The notes: a model not told the origin generated them from the letters alone. A DNA stretch of 9,358 nt from Mariprofundaceae bacterium (GCA_015488125.1 WFOJ01000185.1:1-9358), one strand, 5' to 3'; positions 1 to 5,857 are shown, counted from the first letter of the stretch. Numbers and translations are program-made.

Positions 1-85
1 GATGTAGCTTCTTCCTGTTGATACGAGGGTCAGGAATCTCTGAGAAATATGACAGAATAGCGGGTTTGTTATTTTCAGAACTCAT
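1..85 (-). CDS. ISAs1-family transposase, N-terminal fragment (cut by window edge)
   Basis: Reading the minus strand from the ATG at 85 gives 28 codons that run off the left edge. The peptide contains ILSYFSEIPDPRINRKKLH, which matches the conserved start of ISAs1/H-repeat DDE transposases, whose typical opening is 'F..(I/L)PDPR..RKK.HPL.DIL'. The DDE catalytic residues would lie outside the window, so completeness cannot be judged. The Shine-Dalgarno upstream is poor (GCGGAA directly before ATG), and the frame stays open for some codons upstream without another ATG. The family call rests on the N-terminal motif alone, but that motif is distinctive. Confidence 0.75.
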   Translation of the reverse strand, partial: MSSENNKPAILSYFSEIPDPRINRKKLH

Positions 86-150
86 TTCCGCACTATAGGT
101 AATAAAGATTCCTAAGGCCAGCAGGCCAGAATTTTAATGCGATTGCCCTG
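1..150 (-). mobile_element. Partial ISAs1-family insertion sequence, proposed end near 150
   Basis: The transposase fragment implies an IS reaching in from the left. Reading the minus strand from 150, the sequence begins CAGGGCAATCGCATTAAAAT, and CAGGGC-type ends are plausible for this family. This would leave a 65-nt leader before the transposase ATG, a normal size for these elements. The other terminal repeat and the target duplication lie outside the window, so the boundary is an inference. Base composition is AT-rich here and up to about 280, then becomes GC-rich. Confidence 0.4.
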
Positions 151-306
151 GGCAGCATAGTCAGATACATGACTGAACCCGATGAATGGTGTAAAGAGAA
201 ACAGAAACATCAGATCAAAAGGTTCTGAATCATTCGATAAAAATCTCAAGCCTGATAGAAAAAATCACAGCACTTTTGGGGCTTGATCACGGCAGCGAGC
301 GACAAG

Positions 307-321
307 GCGGATGCCATCCGC
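307..321. repeat. Perfect 7-bp inverted repeat around one base
   Basis: GCGGATG (307-313), a single C, then CATCCGC (315-321) form a perfect odd palindrome. As RNA it would fold as a 6-bp stem with a 3-nt loop. No U-tract follows on either strand, so it is not a standard terminator. It could be an operator, but no gene start is close to it. Confidence 0.45.
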
Positions 322-386
322 AGCCGAGGATAGCCAAACTTCATTGGCAGGCATCGGCGAAGCAGGCAAAAAACGGCGCGTGGCAT

Positions 387-414
387 TTGATTTTTGATCC
401 AGTCACGCTACCAT
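387..414 (+). promoter_or_regulatory. Candidate sigma-70 promoter for tRNA-Val
   Basis: TTGATT (387-392) and TACCAT (409-414) are separated by 16 nt, and each matches the sigma-70 consensus at 4 of 6 positions. The bases after the -10 box are very GC-rich (GCGCCGCCGC), as in stringently controlled stable-RNA promoters. The predicted start near 421 would give a 5' leader of about 44 nt before the mature tRNA. The match is modest and untested. Confidence 0.3.
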
Positions 415-464
415 GCGCCGCCGCTTCGGGGCGTTCCTGCTTCCGGTAGCCCGCAACGGCACAA

Positions 465-539
465 TGGCGCGTAGCTCAGTGGGAGAGCACCACCTTGACA
501 CGGTGGGGGTCGGCGGTTCAATCCCGCCCGTGCCAACCA
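465..539 (+). tRNA. tRNA-Val (anticodon GAC)
   Basis: A complete 75-nt cloverleaf. The acceptor stem pairs TGGCGCG (465-471) with CGTGCCA (529-535), including one G-U pair. The D arm is GCTC (474-477) with GAGC (485-488). The anticodon stem is CCACC (490-494) with GGTGG (502-506), around loop TTGACAC with anticodon GAC at 497-499. The variable loop has 5 nt. The T arm is GGCGG (512-516) with CCGCC (524-528), around TTCAATC. Discriminator A536 fits valine identity and CCA is encoded at 537-539. The tRNA reads GUC/GUU codons. The first pair is U1-A72 rather than the more common G1-C72. It lies 11 nt from the 3' end of the convergent ampD gene. Confidence 0.97.
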
Positions 540-550
540 TGCTCCTCGTA

Positions 551-1099
551 TCAATCCTGCTGCAACAAGTGACGGAAAAACGGCCAATCCCACCATGGGC
601 CGGGATCCCATTTTCTGCCCGGCGCAATATCACTGTGACCCACAATGCGTTCCGGATGAATGTGCGGGTAATCCCGCATCAGTTGCCGGCATAATCGCGC
701 CGTCTGATGATATTGCGGCAGCGTAAACGGCGTATTCGCATCGCCGAGCAACTCAATGCCAATGGCAAAATCATTACATCGCTGCCGTCCCTGCCAACTG
801 GAAACACCCGCATGCCAGGCGCGGCGCGACGGTGGCACGCACATCAGGCAAGCGCCTTGCCGGTCAATAACAAAATGACTGGAGACGCGCAGCCCCTGCA
901 AATCTGCGAATGCCGGGTGTTGATGGCAATCCAACGTACCGGCAAACAGCGCCAGTACCGCCTGCACATCGAACACACCGGCAGGCAGACTGATGGCATG
1001 CAGAACAATCATATCAATAGCGACACCGGGGGGGCGGGCATCCTGATGTGGACTGTCAGGCTGTGCGGAAAGAAAAAAATCCCTATGATTCGTCGCCAT
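551..1099 (-). CDS. ampD: 1,6-anhydro-N-acetylmuramyl-L-alanine amidase AmpD
   Basis: AmpD is a cytoplasmic zinc amidase that cuts the stem peptide from 1,6-anhydroMurNAc during peptidoglycan recycling. In many Gram-negatives its loss raises AmpR-dependent beta-lactamase expression. The 182-residue protein has the full length of the family. Expected zinc ligands are His34, His155 and Asp165, with Glu116 (GIELLG) and Lys163 as likely catalytic residues. The motifs RAWHAGVSSWQGR, CNDFAIGIEL and GHSDIAPGRKWDPGP are typical. Two substitutions stand out: HAISLP where HNISLP is usual, and RKWDPG where RKTDPG is usual. The start at 1099 puts the first zinc His at residue 34, as in E. coli. It has a good Shine-Dalgarno, AAAGGGA (minus strand, 1113-1107), 7 nt upstream and inside the coding sequence of the divergent gene. 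No signal peptide is seen. Confidence 0.93.
   Translation of the reverse strand: MATNHRDFFLSAQPDSPHQDARPPGVAIDMIVLHAISLPAGVFDVQAVLALFAGTLDCHQHPAFADLQGLRVSSHFVIDRQGACLMCVPPSRRAWHAGVSSWQGRQRCNDFAIGIELLGDANTPFTLPQYHQTARLCRQLMRDYPHIHPERIVGHSDIAPGRKWDPGPWWDWPFFRHLLQQD
1084..1089 (+). promoter_or_regulatory. Candidate -10 box for the L,D-transpeptidase gene
   Basis: TATGAT matches the -10 consensus at 5 of 6 positions and ends 8 nt before the ATG at 1098. Transcription from it would begin at about 1096-1098, giving a leaderless or nearly leaderless message. This fits the absence of a Shine-Dalgarno sequence near this start. No good -35 hexamer lies 16-18 nt upstream (CTGTGC at 1061-1066 is poor), so the promoter may be weak, need an activator, or be absent. 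Confidence 0.35.
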
Positions 1100-2393
1100 G
1101 AATGTTTCCCTTTATTTTCTTGTACGCCTGCTGGCTGGCTGGCTACTGCTTTTGCCCTGCACCGTGCATGCCACCGAAGCTCCATCACCCATGCAGCAAC
1201 AACTCGCCACCATTCTAGGGCAAGCAGATTCACCATTCACCCGCGACATGACAACGCAGGACAAACTGGCGCTACGCGCCGCACTCAAGCTTAAAACTGG
1301 CGATTATGCAGCCGTGTTGCACATCATCAAGGATGCCGACCGGCAGGATCCCTTGCTGGCAGTGATCAAGGCCGAAGCCTACCGGCAACTGGCCACACAA
1401 GCGCTGTCCCATGCCGGACACTATGGCCAGACGCTACAGGAAGAACGCAAGCGCCTGCAGGGGATTGAACTGGATCGTGGACTCGCTGAGGCCTATGCCC
1501 GCTTGCAGGCGCTGGCGCGCAAGGTCGCCGGCAGCCGGGGGGTGCCGCTGGATGTGTTGCAACTTGGCCCTTCGGTCAAAAATATTTTTCTTGTGGATAA
1601 GGAACAGGCCCGACTGTATGTTTACCATGCTGACCAACAGGGACGACTGATCCTGGATGCCGATGAATACGCCGTCAGTGGCACCAACAAGGGCGATAAA
1701 CAAAGCCAGGGTGACAAGCGCACACCCAACGGTGTGTACCGCCTGGTGCAGCGCCTGGACGACCCGGCGTTGCGTGCGCGCTACGGGCCGCTGGCGTTTC
1801 CGCTGGACTACCCCAACGAACTGGATCGTCTGCACGGGAAAACAGGTTCTGGCATCTGGCTGCATGGCTATCAACAGCATGCTCGCCGCCGACCACCTCA
1901 GGATACCTTAGGGTGTGTCGCTCTGCCAAATGACCGACTGCTGAAACTCGCCGATTGCATTAAAATTCATCACAGCTGGATATTGATTGCCGAACATATC
2001 GCCATGGGTGACGATAAAGTTCGTCGGCAACAACGCGATAACGTGCTGGCCACACTCCGGCAATGGGCTGCCGACTGGTCATCACGCGACCATGCACGCT
2101 ATATCGCCCATTACGCCAAAAACTTTCGCAGTGGCAAGCGCCGTCTGGATGACTGGAGCCGCTACAAACAACGGGTGAATAGCCGCAAGACTTTTATTCA
2201 GGTCACCCTGTCTGACATCACCTTGATTCATGATCCGCAACCCTGGCCGGAAGGCGAAGTGGTGGTGGCTGAATTTCAGCAGCAATACAAGTCCAGCAAC
2301 CTGAACAGCAGCGGCAGAAAACGGCTCTATCTGGTGCGTCAGCAGCCAGATGACGCCTGGAAAATCCTGATGGAGGTTTCGCTAACGTCATGA
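1098..2393 (+). CDS. Periplasmic YkuD-fold L,D-transpeptidase/L,D-carboxypeptidase with C-terminal NTF2-like domain (Csd6/Pgp2-like)
   Basis: This 431-residue exported protein probably trims or crosslinks peptidoglycan stem peptides. Residues 1-25 form a signal peptide: short N-region with one Arg, hydrophobic core LLAGWLLLL, likely cleavage after VHA. Residues about 30-155 form a helical region. Residues about 160-302 form the YkuD domain, with His256-Gly257 in IWLHGY and the nucleophile Cys273 in TLGCVAL, spaced as expected for this catalytic motif. Residues about 310-428 resemble an NTF2/SnoaL-like domain, ending KRLYLVRQQPDDAWKILMEV. This domain order matches Helicobacter Csd6 and Campylobacter Pgp2, L,D-carboxypeptidases that set helical cell shape; transpeptidase activity remains possible. 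The start is fixed by an in-frame TGA at 1086-1088. Its ATG overlaps the divergent ampD ATG. It is the first gene of a run with DUF484 and xerC. Confidence 0.82.
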   Translation: MNVSLYFLVRLLAGWLLLLPCTVHATEAPSPMQQQLATILGQADSPFTRDMTTQDKLALRAALKLKTGDYAAVLHIIKDADRQDPLLAVIKAEAYRQLATQALSHAGHYGQTLQEERKRLQGIELDRGLAEAYARLQALARKVAGSRGVPLDVLQLGPSVKNIFLVDKEQARLYVYHADQQGRLILDADEYAVSGTNKGDKQSQGDKRTPNGVYRLVQRLDDPALRARYGPLAFPLDYPNELDRLHGKTGSGIWLHGYQQHARRRPPQDTLGCVALPNDRLLKLADCIKIHHSWILIAEHIAMGDDKVRRQQRDNVLATLRQWAADWSSRDHARYIAHYAKNFRSGKRRLDDWSRYKQRVNSRKTFIQVTLSDITLIHDPQPWPEGEVVVAEFQQQYKSSNLNSSGRKRLYLVRQQPDDAWKILMEVSLTS

Positions 2394-3466
2394 CCCGGCC
2401 AGAAGACCCAATCACCAACAGTTTTGAAGCCCGACGCCTGCATGAGTTAAGCAACAGCGAACGCAGACTCAGGGAAAACCTGGAGGCCATTTCCCGGCAT
2501 CTGGCAGAAAACGAGCAGTTATTTTCCCGTTTGTTTGCCCTGGAAATGCATTTGCTGCGAGCCACCGACCCTGAAGATGTGTGCATTGCTTTGTTGCGTG
2601 GTTTGCGCGGCGAATTTGAACTGGACATGGTACGCCTGTGGTTTGACCGCGATACATTTATCAGCCAACACCCCTTCCATCGTCTGGCAGAAGCCGATCT
2701 GGTATGGCTGGAGAAAGGCGAGATTACCGATTCCGGCCTTGCTGGTCAACCGGTGCGTCTGCTACAACTGGGTCGTAAGGAGCGTTTTATCTGGTTGACC
2801 AAAAAAGATGACCAGCTTCGATCCATGGCCCTGATTCTGCTTGGCCCGGTAGCGCAGCCCTTTGGCGTATTGGGACTTGGTTCGCTGGATAGCGAGCGCT
2901 TTACACCACAGCAGGATACGGCATTTCTCCAGCATTTGGCGCAAATCATTACCCTGATGCTGGAGAATACCGTCAGCCGTGAGCGTTTATCGCGCATGAT
3001 GGTGAAAGATAGAGCCAGTGGCGCGCATAATCAGCGTTTTTTTCAACCTTATAGTCATCAGCGCCTGTCGCAGTGGTTTGGCCGCCATATGCCGGTAGCT
3101 TGTATATCGCTGCATCTGTCATTGCCTGAGGCAGAATCGCTGGCAGCAACACTGGTCGAACACATCACCCCTTTGCTGCGCCATCAGGATATTCTGGTGC
3201 GGCAGCAGCAGGCACAGTTCATGCTGTTTCTTCCCGGTTTGCGACCAATGCAGGATGTGGATATGGCCGAAGCCATCATGGATGCTTGTGTCACTTTGCC
3301 CACTGCCAACATTGCACAGCATGTCACACTTGGCGTGGCATTGTCATCGCATGATGAAGACCCCTCTATTGCCGAACTGCTACAGCGTGCCGAACAAGCC
3401 AGACAAGGCATTGCTGATACACCAGGCGCAGGCATTGCCTACGCGAAGGCCACAACAACACTGTGA
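2390..3466 (+). CDS. DUF484 protein (GAF-like) with C-terminal degenerate GGDEF-like domain
   Basis: The first part (residues about 15-200) resembles DUF484, the GAF-like family often encoded just before xerC. It opens with a predicted coiled coil (SNSERRLRENLEAISRHLAE, 21-40), followed by a GAF-type core. DUF484 proteins are usually about 220-240 residues; this one has 358. The extra part (about 205-355) follows the layout of a GGDEF domain: DRASGAHNQRFF where 'D.LTGL.NRR.F' is expected, then QQAQF at 273-277 in place of GGDEF, followed by LFLPG, then HVTLGVAL, and a late RAEQARQGI segment where 'AD.ALY.AK' is usual. Metal- and GTP-binding residues are absent, so cyclase activity is not expected; a binding or regulatory role is more likely. 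ATG overlaps the upstream TGA (ATGA), with GGAGG 13 nt upstream. The xerC start overlaps its own stop. Confidence 0.78.
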   Translation: MTRPEDPITNSFEARRLHELSNSERRLRENLEAISRHLAENEQLFSRLFALEMHLLRATDPEDVCIALLRGLRGEFELDMVRLWFDRDTFISQHPFHRLAEADLVWLEKGEITDSGLAGQPVRLLQLGRKERFIWLTKKDDQLRSMALILLGPVAQPFGVLGLGSLDSERFTPQQDTAFLQHLAQIITLMLENTVSRERLSRMMVKDRASGAHNQRFFQPYSHQRLSQWFGRHMPVACISLHLSLPEAESLAATLVEHITPLLRHQDILVRQQQAQFMLFLPGLRPMQDVDMAEAIMDACVTLPTANIAQHVTLGVALSSHDEDPSIAELLQRAEQARQGIADTPGAGIAYAKATTTL

Positions 3467-4359
3467 CCCTGTCGGAGGCCTTGGCGCGGTTTTTACAGTG
3501 GCTACAAACCACGCGACAACCTTCACCGCATACGCTGGATGCCTACCAGCGCGATATTCAGACCTTGATTACGCTGCTGCACGACCCTGAACTTGCCGCC
3601 CTGCGCCGGGAGGATGTACAACAATGGATGATCAACGCTTATGCTGAAGGAAAATCAGCCGCCACCATTGCCCGCCGCCTGGCCGCCCTGCGTAGTATGC
3701 TCGATTGTGCCGTCCAGCAACAGTGGTGCCTGGCCAATGTGGCAAGCGGCTTAAAAGCACCGAGGCAAAGCCGGCGTCTGCCGCGTGCGCTGCCTGTGGA
3801 ACAAACGCAGTTGTTGCTTGATGGCAGTGAGGGAGTGGCTGATCGCTGGCAATGCCGCGATGCCGCATTGGTGGCCGTACTGTACGGAGGCGGACTTCGC
3901 GTCAGCGAAGCCGCAGCCCTGAATATCTCCGATGTGAATATTACCGACCGTGAACTTCGTGTATCAGGCAAAGGCCGAAAAATGCGTATCTCACCGATGC
4001 CGGATGGCGCCATGCAATTATTACAGCAATGGCTGGATGAACGTCCGCTGGTCAACAATGATGCGGTGTTTCTAAATCAACGTCATGGCAGGCTGACAAC
4101 GCGAGGCATGCAGCTGATTCTGAAAAAGCGTGCCGCCATATGTGGCGCAGACCCATCGCTGTCGGCGCACCGTTTGCGTCATTCTTTTGCTACACATCTG
4201 CTGGCCGGCGGTGTGGATTTACGCGCCATTCAGGAACTCCTCGGCCATCGCTCATTGCGCACAACGGAGCGTTACACCCATCTTGATGCCAATCAGTTGA
4301 CGGCGGTATATGATGCCAGCCACCCCAGGGCTAGCACAAAGCAACACCCGGATGACTAA
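3463..4359 (+). CDS. xerC: Tyrosine recombinase XerC
   Basis: XerC acts with XerD at dif sites to resolve chromosome dimers at the septum. The 298-residue protein has the standard length. Residues about 3-85 form the SAM-like N-terminal DNA-binding domain (SPHTLDAYQRDIQTLI), and residues about 105-285 the catalytic domain. All six catalytic residues are visible: Arg146 (GGGLRVSEA), Lys170 (SGKGRKMR), His236 and Arg239 (HRLRHSFATHLL), His262 (LGHRSLRTTERYTH) and nucleophile Tyr271. These positions sit within four residues of those in E. coli XerC, supporting a housekeeping XerC rather than an element integrase. Translation probably starts at a GTG at 3463 that overlaps the upstream stop as GTGA; the nearest Shine-Dalgarno (GAAGG) is 13 nt upstream, suggesting translational coupling. 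An in-frame TTG at 3481 behind GGAGG is too close to be a better start. Confidence 0.94.
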   Translation: MTLSEALARFLQWLQTTRQPSPHTLDAYQRDIQTLITLLHDPELAALRREDVQQWMINAYAEGKSAATIARRLAALRSMLDCAVQQQWCLANVASGLKAPRQSRRLPRALPVEQTQLLLDGSEGVADRWQCRDAALVAVLYGGGLRVSEAAALNISDVNITDRELRVSGKGRKMRISPMPDGAMQLLQQWLDERPLVNNDAVFLNQRHGRLTTRGMQLILKKRAAICGADPSLSAHRLRHSFATHLLAGGVDLRAIQELLGHRSLRTTERYTHLDANQLTAVYDASHPRASTKQHPDD

Positions 4360-4371
4360 GAAACCTCCGAT

Positions 4372-5325
4372 TCATTCTGGCGTAATCAGATGATGATGAT
4401 GAAAAATCGACCAGTTCGCAGGCCACGGCGCACGAACCTCGACAGCCCGTTGATGGTAGGGGTGCGTAAAACGCAAGCGCCAGGCATGCAGGCACAAGCC
4501 TTTGCCGCCGCGCTGACGATAGGCCTGCAGCGCCTGCCTGCCGGCATACTTGCGATCACCAAGAATGGGGCAGCCTTCCTGCTGCATATGCACACGAAGC
4601 TGGTGGGTACGACCGCTGTGCGGAAACAGTGCGAGCAAAGAAACGGGCATCTGTTGCCAGTCATAACGCAATATAAGCCGGAAGTCCGTGCAGGCCTCCT
4701 TACCCCCCGCGTTATTGACCACCATGCGCTCGCCACCCTGAAGATAGCCTTTGGCCAGCGCCTGTCTGATGCGGCCGGTGCTGCTCATCGGCTCTCCTTC
4801 CACCCAGGCCAGATAGGTTTTTTCCGCCTGACGCTGACGGAATTGTTCACTCAGCTTGCGCAATGCCGGTAATTGCCGGGCCAGTATCAGGCAGCCGCTG
4901 GTATCCCGATCCAGACGATGTGCAAGTCGCAGTTCATCACATTGCCAGTATTCCTTTAATTGCTCAACCAGGCCGTGCTGATGGCCACTGCCACCATGAA
5001 CAACCATACCTTGCGGCTTGTTGATCACGATCAGCGCCTCGTCTTCATACAACACCTCCGGCGCAAAACGCAGTGGCGCAGGCATAGCCGTTGCAGCGTT
5101 GGATGTGCGCAGTGAGGCCGGAATAAAAAGACGGTCGCCATCATGCAGGCGATGCTGTGGTTTGCAGCGTTTGCTGTTGACGCGCACATTCCCTTTGCGG
5201 ATCAGGCGCAGCACCAGATGACGTTGTTGTCCCCCGATGCGGCGCAACAAAAAACGGTCAAGCCGGGTACCATCTTCATTTTTATCAATGATAATATATG
5301 CTTGAGAAGCGGTTGAGTTTGCCAA
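4372..5325 (-). CDS. rluC: 23S rRNA pseudouridine synthase, RluC/RluD family (probably RluC)
   Basis: The enzyme isomerises specific uridines in 23S rRNA to pseudouridine; E. coli RluC modifies U955, U2504 and U2580. Residues about 18-75 form an S4 RNA-binding domain (TRLDRFLLRRI through DGDRLFIP). Residues about 90-300 form the synthase domain with catalytic Asp139 in AHRLDRDTSGCL, then HSGRTHQLRVH (236-246), GDRKYAG (256-262) and LHAWRL. At 317 residues it has the family length. The start is a TTG at 5325 with AAGGA 5 nt upstream; no ATG serves better. The tail carries four consecutive His (309-312), encoded by a short trinucleotide repeat. It converges on xerC with a 12-nt gap and no terminator. 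Divergence from rne matches the E. coli rluC-rne order and favours RluC over RluD. Confidence 0.9.
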   Translation of the reverse strand: MANSTASQAYIIIDKNEDGTRLDRFLLRRIGGQQRHLVLRLIRKGNVRVNSKRCKPQHRLHDGDRLFIPASLRTSNAATAMPAPLRFAPEVLYEDEALIVINKPQGMVVHGGSGHQHGLVEQLKEYWQCDELRLAHRLDRDTSGCLILARQLPALRKLSEQFRQRQAEKTYLAWVEGEPMSSTGRIRQALAKGYLQGGERMVVNNAGGKEACTDFRLILRYDWQQMPVSLLALFPHSGRTHQLRVHMQQEGCPILGDRKYAGRQALQAYRQRGGKGLCLHAWRLRFTHPYHQRAVEVRAPWPANWSIFHHHHLITPE

Positions 5326-5366
5326 GTGAATCCTTCTGCGATAGTTTGCCGGGGTTTTTCGGCGTG

Positions 5367-5412
5367 CGCGCTACGCTGGCTGATACCGCTGCGGTATGCA
5401 AGCTCGTGCGCG
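5367..5412. repeat. Long imperfect inverted repeat in the rluC-rne divergent spacer
   Basis: The arms pair from the inside outward: ATACCG (5383-5388) with CGGTAT (5392-5397) across a 3-nt loop, GGCT (5378-5381) with AGCT (5401-5404) including a G-U pair, ACG (5373-5375) with CGT (5405-5407), and CGCGC (5367-5371) with GCGCG (5408-5412). This totals 18 pairs with small interruptions. No U-tract follows on either strand, so it is not an intrinsic terminator. It lies 42-87 nt upstream of the rluC start and upstream of the proposed rne promoter. Confidence 0.6.
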
Positions 5413-5448
5413 ACCCGATGATGCTGACTCCACAGAGGTCGTATCATC

Positions 5449-5478
5449 TTCACTTACCCCTGTGTTGAGCCGTATAAA
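5449..5478 (+). promoter_or_regulatory. Candidate sigma-70 promoter for rne
   Basis: TTCACT (5449-5454, 4 of 6 to consensus) and TATAAA (5473-5478, 5 of 6) are separated by 18 nt. A start near 5485 would give an rne leader of about 370 nt, close to the 361-nt autoregulatory leader known for E. coli rne. The match is reasonable but other promoters in this spacer are possible. Confidence 0.4.
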
Positions 5479-5710
5479 GTCCTCACAACTGCGAGGCAGA
5501 CGTACCACCATCCCTGAGATGCGTGAAGTACACATTAGACTACCGTTTGCACAGCAGACGGCGTGTTTCCCGGAGCTGTCACAGCTCATGGATGAAAAGA
5601 TCATGGCGCATCGTGGGCGGATTGTCGCGTGCACGATGCGTTGTTTCCGTCATGGCAGGCCGGCGAGTTGTTGCCCGGCAATCGTTGCCCCACCTGCTGT
5701 TGACGCAATA

Positions 5711-5740
5711 TTACCCTGTTGCCAGAGGGTAAGCTGGCAA
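5711..5740 (+). promoter_or_regulatory. Interlocked inverted repeats: candidate RNA switch or pseudoknot in the rne leader
   Basis: TTACCCT (5711-5717) pairs perfectly with AGGGTAA (5726-5732), and TTGCCAG (5719-5725) pairs perfectly with CTGGCAA (5734-5740). The two 7-bp stems interlock, each having one strand in the loop of the other, with single G spacers at 5718 and 5733 and none in the middle. A full pseudoknot looks strained, because one nucleotide would have to span a 7-bp stem. Alternative hairpins or a partial pseudoknot are therefore more likely. Further TTGCCA(G) copies at 5756-5761 and 5792-5798 could also pair with CTGGCAA. Confidence 0.6.
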
Positions 5741-5814
5741 AGAGCTGCCGATATATTGCCACGCGAATCTTCGCTGTGGCCTGTTGTCGCCTTGCCAGAA
5801 TATAAGGAAAACAC

Positions 5815-5857
5815 GCAGTCAGAAAGCTTCTGATGCAAGCGGCACAAGGAATGTGCC
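5815..5857 (+). promoter_or_regulatory. Two hairpins at the rne translation start, Shine-Dalgarno in the loop
   Basis: The first hairpin is TCAGAA-AGC-TTCTGA (5819-5833), which can be lengthened through a G-U pair and two GC pairs across a bulge to 5815-5836. The second is GGCACA-AGGAA-TGTGCC (5841-5857), whose pentaloop AGGAA is the Shine-Dalgarno and whose last base touches the ATG at 5858. Spacing from AGGA to ATG is 7 nt in the linear sequence. Folding would change ribosome access, so this pair is a good candidate for translational control of rne. Confidence 0.65.

Larger units (their letters stand above)
151..464. other. Gene-free spacer between IS end and tRNA-Val
   Basis: No convincing coding region is present on either strand. 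The left half (151-280) is AT-rich. It contains a 7-bp inverted repeat, TCAAGCC at 246-252 with GGCTTGA at 280-286, enclosing a smaller TGAT/ATCA repeat (253-256 and 264-267). A perfect short palindrome lies at 307-321 and a possible tRNA promoter at 387-414. I recognise no remnant of a known gene. An intact gene may have been displaced by the IS, but nothing visible shows this. Confidence 0.6.
5485..5857 (+). promoter_or_regulatory. Structured 5' leader of rne, probable autoregulatory region
   Basis: The rne start is preceded by more than 500 nt without a credible gene. In E. coli the rne leader is cut by RNase E itself, so the enzyme limits its own mRNA, with hairpins acting as sensor. Here the leader holds these perfect stems: GAGCTG/CAGCTC (5573-5578 with 5582-5587); CGCATCGTG/CACGATGCG (5607-5615 with 5632-5640), extendable by two G-U pairs; the interlocked repeats at 5711-5740; TCAGAA/TTCTGA (5819-5824 with 5828-5833); and GGCACA/TGTGCC (5841-5846 with 5852-5857). 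A feedback role is inferred from position, length and structure. The transcription start is not known. Confidence 0.6.

Noticed and set aside
403..694. Open frames crossing the tRNA gene on both strands
   Set aside because: They run through a complete tRNA and into ampD; no coding evidence.
1131..1144. Tetranucleotide repeat (CTGG, 3.5 copies) in the signal-peptide codons, considered as a phase-variation tract
   Set aside because: Too short to be a convincing contingency locus; it encodes a normal Leu/Ala/Gly/Trp hydrophobic core.
707..1294. 195-codon plus-strand frame opposite ampD
   Set aside because: It is antisense to a clear AmpD and out of frame with the transpeptidase gene; the protein resembles nothing and overlaps both real genes.
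3463..4359. XerC considered as the integrase of a mobile element near the tRNA
   Set aside because: Length, catalytic spacing and the DUF484-xerC operon context fit the housekeeping recombinase; it is 3 kb from the tRNA with core genes between.
4390..4872. 160-codon plus-strand frame opposite rluC
   Set aside because: Antisense to a well-supported pseudouridine synthase, no ribosome-binding site and no recognisable motif.
5396..5833. 145-codon open frame on the plus strand in the rluC-rne spacer
   Set aside because: No Shine-Dalgarno, no recognisable domain, odd composition (many Cys, Arg, Pro), and it crosses every hairpin of the rne leader. It looks like a chance open frame.
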